Shown: piece by piece, positions 18,351 to 26,531 of the stretch
Layout: each line of letters starts with the position of its first letter
Numbering within the stretch: position 1 is the first letter of the stretch
Source: an uncultured Victivallales bacterium
GTDB taxonomy: Bacteria; Verrucomicrobiota; Lentisphaeria; Victivallales; UBA1829
Length of the DNA: 64,000 nt
Direction: 5' to 3'
NCBI GenBank assembly: GCA_934644965.1
Contig: CAKUDG010000005.1
Span: forward strand, 71,262 to 135,261
Program-made: the position numbers and the translations under genes
The notes under the pieces: generated by a model
Database searches by the model: none
What the model was told of the DNA's origin: nothing
The model's input: the letters and a program-made list of their open reading frames with translations, nothing else

Positions 18351-20645
18351 ATGAAAAGCAAGCATTATATCTGCCGGGACGGAGGAAGCTGTCTGAACAG
18401 AGCCGGGATATTCCGCGCGCTCCAGACAGGGGATCTGACGCCGTTTTCGCAGGTCCGCCAGGAAGGGAGGGAAATTTTCCAGCCCCTGCACGGAACTCCG
18501 GCGGCAAAGGCGTTTCCGGTTCTTACCGTTTTTTTTGAAGAACTGGCATCCGAAATCCGGATGGCACTGTTTCTGTTCTGGTCCTCCGGACTGCTTCTGT
18601 GCATGCTTCTGGTGTATACGGCGATGTTCATCGGGTGCGGGATTCAGGCCGTCTCTCCGGGAGTTCTTTCCGGGGTGCTGATCCTGATGCTTGTTTCAGG
18701 AACGGTGCTGTGGTTTACCATTCTGATTCAATATTATCATTTCTGGAAGCTGATTCCTGGGAAGCGTCTGATCTCCCCGTTCTGGCGTTCGGCGTTGGCG
18801 CTTGTTCCGTTTCCGCCGTGGCAGATTTTCTGGAACTTTTTTGTGCTGATTGCTCCTGCCCGGCGTTTTGCCAGGAAGATGAGCCGGACGGGGGGGATTC
18901 TTCTGCGTCTGACGGCATGGGTGAACTGTCTTCTGCCCGTGGCGGGGATTCTTCTGGCATGGATCCTGGTTCTGAAGGGCGGAGGAAGAAATTTGTTTTC
19001 TCCCGGAATCGCCCTGACGGCGGCCTGCTGGATCCCGCTGCAGCTGATTCTGTATCTGACGCTTTTCACCGTACTGAGCCTGAGGGCGCGGAACGTCGCC
19101 AGAGAATATGCGGACCGGCTCCGGCCGTTTCTGCCGGAAACGCCGCCTGTGAAGGTGAAGAAGGTCTACCGCAAGGAACTCCGCAGGCAGCAGACGGCTC
19201 TTTACAGGAACATCATCATTCTGGTGGTGCTGATTCTGGTCCCGCCGCTCTGCGGATACGGACTTCTCTGGAACATGCGGGCCCGGGCTCTGGAGGAGAC
19301 TCTGGCGGAAATGCGTTCCCGCGGATTCGCTTTCTCGGCCGCGGAAACGGACTCGCTGTACGGCTCTCCGACTGCAGAGGAAAAACGTCTGAGCGAGACC
19401 TTTCTGGAAAGCACCCGTCTTCTTCAGGAAGCAGAGAAGGAATCGGGACTCTCCTTTACCGGATCACTTGAGAGCCTGACTCCGGAAGTCCGGGAGGAAT
19501 ATCATTCCTTTTTTGAAAAGCAGAAGGATCTTCTCCATGCCATTGAGGAAATTCTGGCAGGGGAAACACCCCTTTTCTTTCCCGTCGATCATGGGAACAG
19601 TTCTCTTCTCCGCGGGACGGCTCCGGAGCAATTTTCCGCGCTCCAGCTTCTGAGCACCCTTTACGCCATGCGCGCCAGAATCGCATTCGCCGAAGGCAAG
19701 ACAGGGGAAGCCGCCCGTTTTCTGCATTTTCTCCCCCGTATCCGGGATCTTGTGAAAAACGATCCGACTCTGCTGGCGCAACTTCTCCGAAGCCGTCTGG
19801 AACTCCAGAGAATCGCCCTTCTGCAGGAACTGGCTCTTTCCGGACAGTTCGCCTCCTTCCCGGACGCGGATCTGAAACAATGGATCGGCGAATCCCTTCA
19901 AGCGGAGCAGAGCCTCCGTGAAAAACTTCCGGAAGCGCTCCGCACAGAGACGGCCGCTCTCCACAGAATGATCTCCTCCTTCGCCGACCGGGAGGACAAG
20001 CCCGGCAAACCCTGGAATGCCGAAGAAGTCGCCTGCTGGCTTTACACCCGTTCACACAAGGGCCTGGAAGACAGAGTGTTCCTTTTGGACTTCATGAAAC
20101 GTTTCCAGGAAATCGCCGATCTGGATTACTCTTCCATCCGTCTCCCGGACGTTTATGCACAGTGTGCTCAGAAGCGTTACCTCTTCAGCGCTTCATTTCT
20201 GCCCGTCTATGAAGACATCCCGGAAAAATATGCGGAAATTTACGCAAGGGAACGTGCCATGAGAATCGCTCTCGGGATGGAACTCCACCGCAGAAAATAC
20301 GGACGTCTGCCGGAGTCTCTTTCCCAGCTGGTTCCGGAATTTCTTCCCGCTGTCCCGGCCGATCCGTTCCAGGGGGGGGAGATGCGTTCCTTCTCGCGTC
20401 AATTTCAGGCTCAGGAAGCCTTTCCCGCCGCCGGAAAAGAAGAAAAAGTCTTTCCTCCTTCCACCTCCTCAAATTCCTCCGCTACGGAGAAAGGCGGAGA
20501 AAAGACCCGCCTGGGCTTCGGCGCCTGCAGCAGCGGAATTCTTTCTTCCGAGAAGAATGCGCCAGATCAGGAGGAACCCGGAGACCAGGAACAAGAAGAA
20601 GATATGGGTCGTTCCAAAATCATCCCCTTTATGATTGTACAATAA
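18351..20645 (+). CDS. Large polytopic membrane protein, GYF_2-like N-terminus, unknown function
   Basis: 764 residues, 13 bases after trpF. The first 50 residues resemble a GYF_2/DUF4339 module ('ALQTGDLTPFSQVRQEG', then a W/F-x-PL end). About six membrane helices follow (about 68-92, 100-130, 150-170, 185-210, 222-245 and 284-305). The rest is a long soluble, mostly helical domain. Near residue 640 is 'HRRKYGRLPESLSQLVPEF' followed by PADPF, a pattern I associate with secreted or membrane proteins of planctomycetes and relatives. The C-terminus is Glu/Ser-rich. No enzyme motif recognised. Last gene of the pilus block; a terminator follows. Confidence 0.8.
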   Translation: MKSKHYICRDGGSCLNRAGIFRALQTGDLTPFSQVRQEGREIFQPLHGTPAAKAFPVLTVFFEELASEIRMALFLFWSSGLLLCMLLVYTAMFIGCGIQAVSPGVLSGVLILMLVSGTVLWFTILIQYYHFWKLIPGKRLISPFWRSALALVPFPPWQIFWNFFVLIAPARRFARKMSRTGGILLRLTAWVNCLLPVAGILLAWILVLKGGGRNLFSPGIALTAACWIPLQLILYLTLFTVLSLRARNVAREYADRLRPFLPETPPVKVKKVYRKELRRQQTALYRNIIILVVLILVPPLCGYGLLWNMRARALEETLAEMRSRGFAFSAAETDSLYGSPTAEEKRLSETFLESTRLLQEAEKESGLSFTGSLESLTPEVREEYHSFFEKQKDLLHAIEEILAGETPLFFPVDHGNSSLLRGTAPEQFSALQLLSTLYAMRARIAFAEGKTGEAARFLHFLPRIRDLVKNDPTLLAQLLRSRLELQRIALLQELALSGQFASFPDADLKQWIGESLQAEQSLREKLPEALRTETAALHRMISSFADREDKPGKPWNAEEVACWLYTRSHKGLEDRVFLLDFMKRFQEIADLDYSSIRLPDVYAQCAQKRYLFSASFLPVYEDIPEKYAEIYARERAMRIALGMELHRRKYGRLPESLSQLVPEFLPAVPADPFQGGEMRSFSRQFQAQEAFPAAGKEEKVFPPSTSSNSSATEKGGEKTRLGFGACSSGILSSEKNAPDQEEPGDQEQEEDMGRSKIIPFMIVQ

Positions 20646-20712
20646 CAACTGTACCCCGGAGGAAACGGCAGAACAGCCGGAGGAAAACCTTTCGGGAGTC
20701 TCTTTTTTCCCA

Positions 20713-20738
20713 AAAACGGGTTTCCGTTTTCTTTTTCC
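20713..20738 (+). terminator. Rho-independent terminator of the pilus block
   Basis: AAAACGG (20713-20719) pairs with CCGTTTT (20724-20730) around a four-base loop, followed by CTTTTTCC. It lies 68 bases after the stop of the membrane protein gene. Confidence 0.75.
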
Positions 20739-20766
20739 GTGGAGAAAAGAAAGCTCTTTCCCCTGT

Positions 20767-21042
20767 CTATGCACCCATCTTATAGAGGATTTCACAGACC
20801 AGGCGGAAAAGGCCGATGCTTGCCAGAAGAAAGGTATTGCACATCACGAATTCAAGGGGAATGCTTTTCGGGCGCTCATTTCTTTCCGCATGAATCAGAG
20901 TCCGGATCAGCAGATACAAAAAGAAGAAAAGGTTCAGAAAAGCTAGGAAAATCAGGAGGTTGATTCTGAGCGGCGATCCGCAGAGCCAGACACCTGTAAA
21001 AAGAAGCGCATCCATCAGAATCGCAAAGGCAATCAGTTTCAT
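20767..21042 (-). CDS. Small membrane protein, unknown function
   Basis: 91 residues with about three hydrophobic helices (about 4-20, 27-48 and 66-85), joined by a charged loop 'HAERNERPKSIP'. No family recognised. The start ATG overlaps the stop of an upstream minus-strand frame by four bases, but that upstream frame lacks a convincing start and runs through the RNA candidate, so it is not called. The Shine-Dalgarno site is weak (AAGGG, 12 bases away). Hydrophobic pattern is convincing; evidence that it is expressed is not. Confidence 0.5.
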   Translation of the reverse strand: MKLIAFAILMDALLFTGVWLCGSPLRINLLIFLAFLNLFFFLYLLIRTLIHAERNERPKSIPLEFVMCNTFLLASIGLFRLVCEILYKMGA

Positions 21043-21240
21043 TTCAGAAGAATTCCCTTGTTTTCATCCGCTCCGGATATTGCAAAGGGGATAATATAAT
21101 CCCTTTTTTGCGGAATAACAACGCCATCCGGAGAAAAAAAGATTCGGGAGAGGAGAGAGAGGAGAGAAAGCAGCAAAAAGAGAAAAGTTTTTTGTTCCGT
21201 TGTAAGATTCCGGGAAGCATACGGGTATATAGGAATAGAA

Positions 21241-21416
21241 ACAAGCTCCGGTGAGCAAAAAGTGGAAAGAGCTGTCGGCGTAGTATTCTGTGGGGACCGG
21301 ATACACGTTAGGTAGACGGCCAATCCTCTGAAAGTTTGCTGGAGATGCCTTTCTAAAAGCCGTATATGCGCAGGCGGTCTCCCTTCCCGGACCGGCATAT
21401 ACGGCTTATCTTTTTT
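21241..21416 (+). ncRNA. Candidate structured small RNA with its own terminator
   Basis: A nested, long hairpin can be drawn: CTCC (21246-21249) with GGAG (21341-21344); AGCAAA (21254-21259) with TTTGCT (21335-21340); a large internal bubble; GCTGTC (21271-21276) with GACGGC (21315-21320, one G-U); and GTATTC (21283-21288) with GGATAC (21299-21304, one G-U) around a 10-base loop. A second hairpin of 13 perfect pairs (21357-21369 / 21395-21407) is followed by ATCTTTTTT, a strong terminator on the plus strand. A rod with a central bubble and about 175 nt resembles 6S RNA, but I see no sequence signature that proves it. A weak TATATA at 21226 could be the -10. Confidence 0.5.
21357..21416 (+). 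terminator. Strong terminator hairpin behind the RNA candidate
   Basis: 13-bp perfect arms (AAGCCGTATATGC and its complement) with an inner GGTC/GACC pair, then six T at 21411-21416. On the minus strand the T run is poor, so it serves plus-strand transcripts. Confidence 0.8.
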
Positions 21417-21558
21417 CCGATTTCCTTTGCTCCTCCGCCTGTATGGAAAATCCAATCACAGGAAGGAGGAGAGTTCCGCCTGGAGAGTACAGAGCTGCCG
21501 TCAGAATCTGTATTCGGCCTCTTCTTTTCCTCTCAAGGGATGGTGATCTGTTCCTTTC

Positions 21559-22371
21559 TCAGAAGAGAGAGCGGATCTCGAACGGGAGCGGAGCGGTGGC
21601 TCTGGGATAAGAAATATCCGGCATGCCGAAAAGAAGAACCGCCCCGGGACGATATCCAGGAGGAAGTCCCAGACGTTTTCTCATTTTCCCGCTCCATCGG
21701 AAAAGATGCCAGGCAAAACCGCACCAGCAGGTCCCCAGACCGAGACTCTGCGCATAGAGGTCAAAGTAGGAAAGCGCAATCAGAGGATCGCTCTCCGCGC
21801 AGGGGGCATTCCAGGGAGTCGAAGCCACAATCAGGTGCGGAGCATCACGGAAGATCAGGTCTTTTCCGTCAAGAATCTCCCGGACATGATTCCGGGATTT
21901 GGGGTAGATCACGCGGAGAATTCCGGTCTTCCAGAGAATTTTCAGACGTTTTGCAGCCTCGCCGCGAAACCAGTCCATGGCTTCACGGTCCTCCACAACG
22001 GAAAAGAACAGGCGGTGATCGTTGCAGCCCGTCGGACTCCAGTGCAGCGACTCCTTCAGTTTCGACAGAATCTCCGGAGATACATTTTCGTTCCTGAAAA
22101 AACGGATGCTTCGGCGCTGGCGGAGAAGATTCCGCATTTCAGCCCCCCCGGGAAGCGGTCCGGCAGGGACACAGTCCGAATCCTTCCTGCCGTCACAGCT
22201 CACCGCGCCTGAAGGACAGACGGCAAGGCAGTGCTGGCAATGAAGACAGCAGTCTTCCCATTCCTTCAGAAAATGCGGAAATCCGTCAGCTCCCGTCTGA
22301 AGCGTTCCCGCGACGCAATCCCTCACGCATTCTCCGCAACGGATGCACTTCGATGTGTCAATTTCCACCAT
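21559..22371 (-). CDS. Nitroreductase fused to a 2[4Fe-4S] ferredoxin domain
   Basis: 270 residues from the ATG at 22371; an upstream in-frame ATG at 22410 is possible. Residues about 7-65 form a bacterial ferredoxin with CIRCGECVRDC and CLHCQHCLAVCP, ligands for two 4Fe-4S clusters. The rest is a flavin nitroreductase domain ('LLRQRRSIRFFRNENVS', 'SPTGCNDH', 'IALSYFDLYAQSLGLGTCW'). These fusions occur in anaerobes and pass electrons from reduced ferredoxin to an FMN site; the substrate is unknown. A single gene, divergently placed to the RNA candidate. The ferredoxin part fits an anaerobic lifestyle. Confidence 0.9.
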   Translation of the reverse strand: MVEIDTSKCIRCGECVRDCVAGTLQTGADGFPHFLKEWEDCCLHCQHCLAVCPSGAVSCDGRKDSDCVPAGPLPGGAEMRNLLRQRRSIRFFRNENVSPEILSKLKESLHWSPTGCNDHRLFFSVVEDREAMDWFRGEAAKRLKILWKTGILRVIYPKSRNHVREILDGKDLIFRDAPHLIVASTPWNAPCAESDPLIALSYFDLYAQSLGLGTCWCGFAWHLFRWSGKMRKRLGLPPGYRPGAVLLFGMPDISYPRATAPLPFEIRSLF

Positions 22372-22678
22372 AATGAAGCGTATTCCATCCTTTCCTTTCT
22401 TCGCGTTCATCCGCATTCTTCTGCCGGAACGGGGCACGACAAATCCGGAAGATGTCCGATCCTCTTCTTCCTGACAGCGGGACACCCTGTGGGGGAGACT
22501 TGGCCTTCTCACCCCTGTCAGCAAAAAGTCTTTTCTTTATCCGTCCTCTTCGTCTCATCTTCCTCTCTGCCCTCCCCTGCGGACAGGGAAGCGGGAAAAA
22601 AGAAAAAAGGAGAAAGAATGGGAAAACTCCCGTACAGAATCAGAAGCACCCGATTCAAAAAAAAAACGAAAAGAAAGA

Positions 22679-24043
22679 TCAGCTCCAGACATTGCTCCCG
22701 GAACGGATCATCTTTCCGAGAATCGCCGAAAAGCCGGCTTTTTTCTCTTTGCGCGAGGCACCCAGCAAATTCTCCAGATCAGCTACAATGTCCGCCATAC
22801 TCTGATAACGCTGTTCGGGATTTTTCCGGAGCATTCTGGCCAGAATCGCGCGGACGGGGAGGGGAAGATCGGGAACCAGTTTCACAGGATCCAGCGGGCG
22901 AACCTTCTGAATGGCACTCATAATTTCGGCAACGGTTTCCCCATGGAAGGGTTTGACTCCGGTTAGAAGTTCGTAGGAGAGCACTCCCAGAGAAAAAATG
23001 TCCGACCTGCAGTCCAGATTCTGCTTTGAGTTGAACGCCTCGGGCGGCATATAGGCGGGAGACCCCAGCATTTCATGGGACATGGTCAGAGAGGAATCCG
23101 TAATGCGCGCAATGCCGAAATCGGTCAGTTTTGCAATACAGCCGGAAGTCACGAGCACATTGCCCGGCTTGATGTCACGATGCACGACTCCGGCGCAGTG
23201 GACGGCGGAAAGGGCATCCGCCGTCTGACGGATCAGATCCAGTTTCAATTCCAGCGGAGGAGTCTCCTTCTTGATGATATCGGTCAGGGGACGGCCCTCG
23301 ACATACTCCATCAGGATAAACGGCACTCCCGTGCCGTCGGAAGGAAAGCCGGACCTGTAAATGCGCACGACATTCGGATGTTCAATGCGGCTCAGAATCT
23401 CAGCCTCTCTCAAAAAGCGGCTGATCCGGGCCTCTTCCGCGGCGTCATCAGCGCTTTTCCGCAGAATTTTCAAAGCGTATCTTTCCGAGCCTTTTTCCAC
23501 GAGGAACACCACTCCCATCGCACCGGATCCGAGAGTGCGGACAATATGGTATCCGGGAAGCGGGGAGGCGGAATGCCTCTGAAATTCATGCGGAGCGGAA
23601 AAACGGGAGATATCGTTCAACCTTTCCTTCTGGGTCCGGATGGCGTCGCGGACGCGGGAAAGAAGTTTTTCCATGGAAAAGGGTTTGACCAGGTAGTCAA
23701 ACGCCCCGTCCTTGACGGTCGACACGGCATCGTCTATTTCCGGATTGCCCGTAATCATGATGATTTCCATGTCCGGATGATGGCGTTTGCAGTATTTCAG
23801 CAGTTCAAAACCGGAAATCCCGGGCATCCGGGCGTCCAGCAGAAGCAGACGGTATCGGTAGTCGATCAATTTCTCAAGAGCATCCCCGCTGTATTCAGAC
23901 AAATCCACCGTATACCCCTGCGAGGTCAGGACATCATAAAGCATGGTCCTGACCGCCGGATCGTCGTCAACAACAAGGATTCTGTCCCGGTCTTCCGAAT
24001 TTTTCTCCGGATCCACGGGCATATTTTTGTTCTGGTCAGACAT
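22679..24043 (-). CDS. Response-regulator receiver fused to Ser/Thr protein kinase
   Basis: 454 residues from the ATG at 24043 (GGAAG four bases upstream). Residues about 20-135 are a CheY-type receiver: VVDDD acidic pocket, phosphoacceptor Asp70 in 'LLLLDARMPG', and the 'DYLVKPFS' lysine. Residues about 165-430 are a Hanks-type kinase: glycine loop GSGAMGVVF, lysine in YALKIL, catalytic Asp290 in 'HRDIKPGN', DFGIA and the PPE activation segment. No membrane helix, so it is cytoplasmic. It probably lets a histidine kinase phosphate signal control protein phosphorylation. The partner histidine kinase is not adjacent. Known domain pairing, but not common outside PVC-like and myxobacterial lineages. 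Confidence 0.92.
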   Translation of the reverse strand: MSDQNKNMPVDPEKNSEDRDRILVVDDDPAVRTMLYDVLTSQGYTVDLSEYSGDALEKLIDYRYRLLLLDARMPGISGFELLKYCKRHHPDMEIIMITGNPEIDDAVSTVKDGAFDYLVKPFSMEKLLSRVRDAIRTQKERLNDISRFSAPHEFQRHSASPLPGYHIVRTLGSGAMGVVFLVEKGSERYALKILRKSADDAAEEARISRFLREAEILSRIEHPNVVRIYRSGFPSDGTGVPFILMEYVEGRPLTDIIKKETPPLELKLDLIRQTADALSAVHCAGVVHRDIKPGNVLVTSGCIAKLTDFGIARITDSSLTMSHEMLGSPAYMPPEAFNSKQNLDCRSDIFSLGVLSYELLTGVKPFHGETVAEIMSAIQKVRPLDPVKLVPDLPLPVRAILARMLRKNPEQRYQSMADIVADLENLLGASRKEKKAGFSAILGKMIRSGSNVWS

Positions 24044-24267
24044 TTTTCTTCCGCAGACGGCGGCGGCGGACTGAACGGCCGCCATGGTTCGTTTTCTCAC
24101 TCCCGGTCCCAATTGGTTACTAATAATCTCTGCCCGGCGGGATGTCAAGCGGAAAAACCTTCATTTCCCGCTCTGACGAAAAGTTTTTTTACGCCCGAGG
24201 CAACTGGAGGGCCGGGAAAAAGCCCCTGGACCATTCTTTTTCTCTCCCGGCAAACGGAAAACCAGGG

Positions 24268-24296
24268 AAAAAATTCCAGAATCGTTTTCCCGATTC
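24268..24296 (-). terminator. Terminator of the O-antigen ligase/GT39-like pair
   Basis: GAATCG (24279-24284) pairs with CGATTC (24291-24296) around a six-base loop. On the minus strand it is followed by TGGAATTTTTTC, with the T run at 24268-24273. It lies about 35 bases after the stop of the membrane gene. Confidence 0.7.
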
Positions 24297-24329
24297 CTTT
24301 TTCCAGGGCTTCTTCTTTCCGGAACGGAA

Positions 24330-26531
24330 TCATCTGCCCTCTGAAGCTGAAGGCTCAAGAAGGAAATACCCTCCCGGCAGGGTCCGGACGATCTTCAGAC
24401 GTCCCGAGGCAATCTCCCTTCCCAGACGCTCCACCAGAGGCAAAGCACGCTCCAGGTACTTCGGCATCATGTCCGGACAATTCTCCGGCGCACGGAAGAC
24501 CATGCGTTCATATCCCTTTTTCTCCAGCGTCTCCGCCACCGATCCGGCCGATTCCGGAGGCGTGAAGACTTCCGGCTGAAAGAACGGTGTGCCCACCCGG
24601 CAGGCGGGGGGCAGATACAAGGTCCGCTCCTCAAACAGCAGAAGCGTCTTCTTCCCGGGATCCTCCCACAGGGCATCCATCAGATCCACGTATCCGGGAT
24701 TCAAGGCGCTCAGCACATAGTCGACCGGTCTGAGTCTTTCATCCAGCACGTATTTCCAGCAGAGCAGATAATGCCTTGCCGTCCCCGGAGTGAAGGATGC
24801 AAGGGAAAGACACAGCAGCAACCCCAGCAGGACAGCTTTGCCACCCCGTCTCCAGAATTTTCCGCCGCAAGACGGAGCAAAATGCTTCGAGAGCGCCAGA
24901 AGAAGAAGCACCGCACTGGGAAGCAGAAAACGCGCCTGCTGGGAACTGAAACACCAGCTCACATACAATACAATCAGACAGAGATCCGCCAGATGTCCCC
25001 CCGGAATCACACCCCGCACGCCTCCGCTTCCGGATGGTCCTCTTCCCCTCTCTTTCCTCAGCTTTCTCAGGCTCGAAAGAAGAAAAACACACCAGCAAAG
25101 CAGAAGCAGCAGGAACTGCAATCCGTAACAACCGTCATAAATTCCCCGGAAGGCCCTCAGACTCACAAAAAACGCGGCCGCCGCCAGGGACAGCAGAGGC
25201 GATGCAAGCCCGTATTTTCCAGTGGAAATCGCATGGTGAAATTCCGAACAGGCACGGACTGCTTCCGTTCCCGGAAACCAGGCGCAAAAATACGGGTAGA
25301 AAGGATTTCCTGTTTCCAGCCATCCCCGGAGATAAAAACAGCTCGAATATGCCAGTGCCACCAGCGTAAACGGAATCAGAAATTCCAATGCGGTTTTTCT
25401 TCTTTTTCCTCCCTCAGGGATTCTTTCCTCATCCCGTTTTTTTCCCGTCGCAAACATTCTCATCAGAGCCCCGGAGAGGCCGATGCAGAAGACCAGCGGC
25501 AACGCAGTCAGTTTCAATGCCGCCATCCCTCCGCAGATCCATCCCGCCGCAACGGCCTTTCTCCCCGTTGCACCACACGGCTCCTGTCCGCCGCCCCCTC
25601 CGCCCCGGCGGCATCCCTTCAGCAGCGCCAGCGCCGCAACAAAGTGCAGCGCAATCAGTGGTTCCACATAAAAATCCTTCATCAGAAGTTCCCCGAAAAT
25701 CGGCGAACTCAAAAGACAGAAGCAAAACACGGAAGCCGTCATCCGCGAACAGCGCAGACGAAGAAGCGAATAGATCCCGACTGTCAAAAACAGCACCACA
25801 CAGTAGGCAAACAGCTTCATCCCCACCGCACCCGAATATTCCAGAAGCGGTAGACATATCAACTGTGCCAGGGAAGGAAAAGCCGAATACGGCAGATCCG
25901 GATAAAACAACGTCTCCCATCCTCCTCCCCCTCCCCCGCCGAAGCTGCCCTTCCAGCGCAAAGGCAGCGCAATCTGATACGCCAGTTCATCCCATGCCGA
26001 CGCCGGGCAGAACGCCGATGCACCATACAGACAGAGCGGCAGCATGATCAGAAGCAGAGGCAGGACTTGTTTTTTGAGGCGTCCCTTTCTTCTCCCGGGA
26101 GAATGCGTCAGGAAAGCATTTTTCTCTCCCTTCTGCCGCCGCTGCTCCGATCCGGAGCGGCCGGTCTTCTTCCCGCCGCGGCTTTCTCTGCGCAAAGGGA
26201 AGAAACCGTGCAGACACGCTCTCAGCGTCCCCAGCATCAGCCAGATCCCGAACGGCAGGGACAGGCAAACGACAAAGTTCAGGAATGCCGGAATTTCCCC
26301 TGTCCCGGAAATCCGGATCCACAGCAGCACTCCCAGTGCCGTCAGATCCATCCCCGCCACCAGTTCCGCAGAAAAACGAAGAAGCGGATGACGCCACTTC
26401 AGACTCAGGACAATCGAAAGAAGCCGACCCAGACAAAGCGAAACGGAAAACAGTGCAAGCACCGCAAAACAGGCCGTCCCGGACGTCCCGTTCACCTTTG
26501 CCACCAGTTCCGCAGCGTTCATCATCATCAT
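24330..26531 (-). CDS. GT39/ArnT-like polytopic membrane glycosyltransferase
   Basis: 733 residues with about twelve membrane helices and one soluble C-terminal domain (about 600-733). The luminal Asp-Glu motif of GT-C enzymes occurs as 'SAWDELAYQIALPLRW' near residue 185, and 'ETGNPFYPYF' near 425 is typical of this superfamily. It would transfer a sugar from a polyprenyl-phosphate donor on the outer face of the inner membrane. Two runs of six or seven glycines (near residues 200 and 315) lie in loops. The start is a run of four ATG codons that overlaps the ligase stop by four bases. The C-terminus is near its own terminator. Donor and acceptor unknown. Confidence 0.82.
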   Translation of the reverse strand: MMMMNAAELVAKVNGTSGTACFAVLALFSVSLCLGRLLSIVLSLKWRHPLLRFSAELVAGMDLTALGVLLWIRISGTGEIPAFLNFVVCLSLPFGIWLMLGTLRACLHGFFPLRRESRGGKKTGRSGSEQRRQKGEKNAFLTHSPGRRKGRLKKQVLPLLLIMLPLCLYGASAFCPASAWDELAYQIALPLRWKGSFGGGGGGGWETLFYPDLPYSAFPSLAQLICLPLLEYSGAVGMKLFAYCVVLFLTVGIYSLLRLRCSRMTASVFCFCLLSSPIFGELLMKDFYVEPLIALHFVAALALLKGCRRGGGGGGQEPCGATGRKAVAAGWICGGMAALKLTALPLVFCIGLSGALMRMFATGKKRDEERIPEGGKRRKTALEFLIPFTLVALAYSSCFYLRGWLETGNPFYPYFCAWFPGTEAVRACSEFHHAISTGKYGLASPLLSLAAAAFFVSLRAFRGIYDGCYGLQFLLLLLCWCVFLLSSLRKLRKERGRGPSGSGGVRGVIPGGHLADLCLIVLYVSWCFSSQQARFLLPSAVLLLLALSKHFAPSCGGKFWRRGGKAVLLGLLLCLSLASFTPGTARHYLLCWKYVLDERLRPVDYVLSALNPGYVDLMDALWEDPGKKTLLLFEERTLYLPPACRVGTPFFQPEVFTPPESAGSVAETLEKKGYERMVFRAPENCPDMMPKYLERALPLVERLGREIASGRLKIVRTLPGGYFLLEPSASEGR

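Larger units (their letters stand above)
21043..21558. other. Intergenic region holding a structured RNA candidate
   Basis: No protein gene supported. From the left: a hairpin-like AAAGGGGAT...ATCCCTTTTTT at 21076-21102 that could terminate a plus-strand transcript; A/G-rich sequence to about 21190; the structured RNA candidate 21241-21416; then sequence upstream of the nitroreductase end. Confidence 0.5.
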
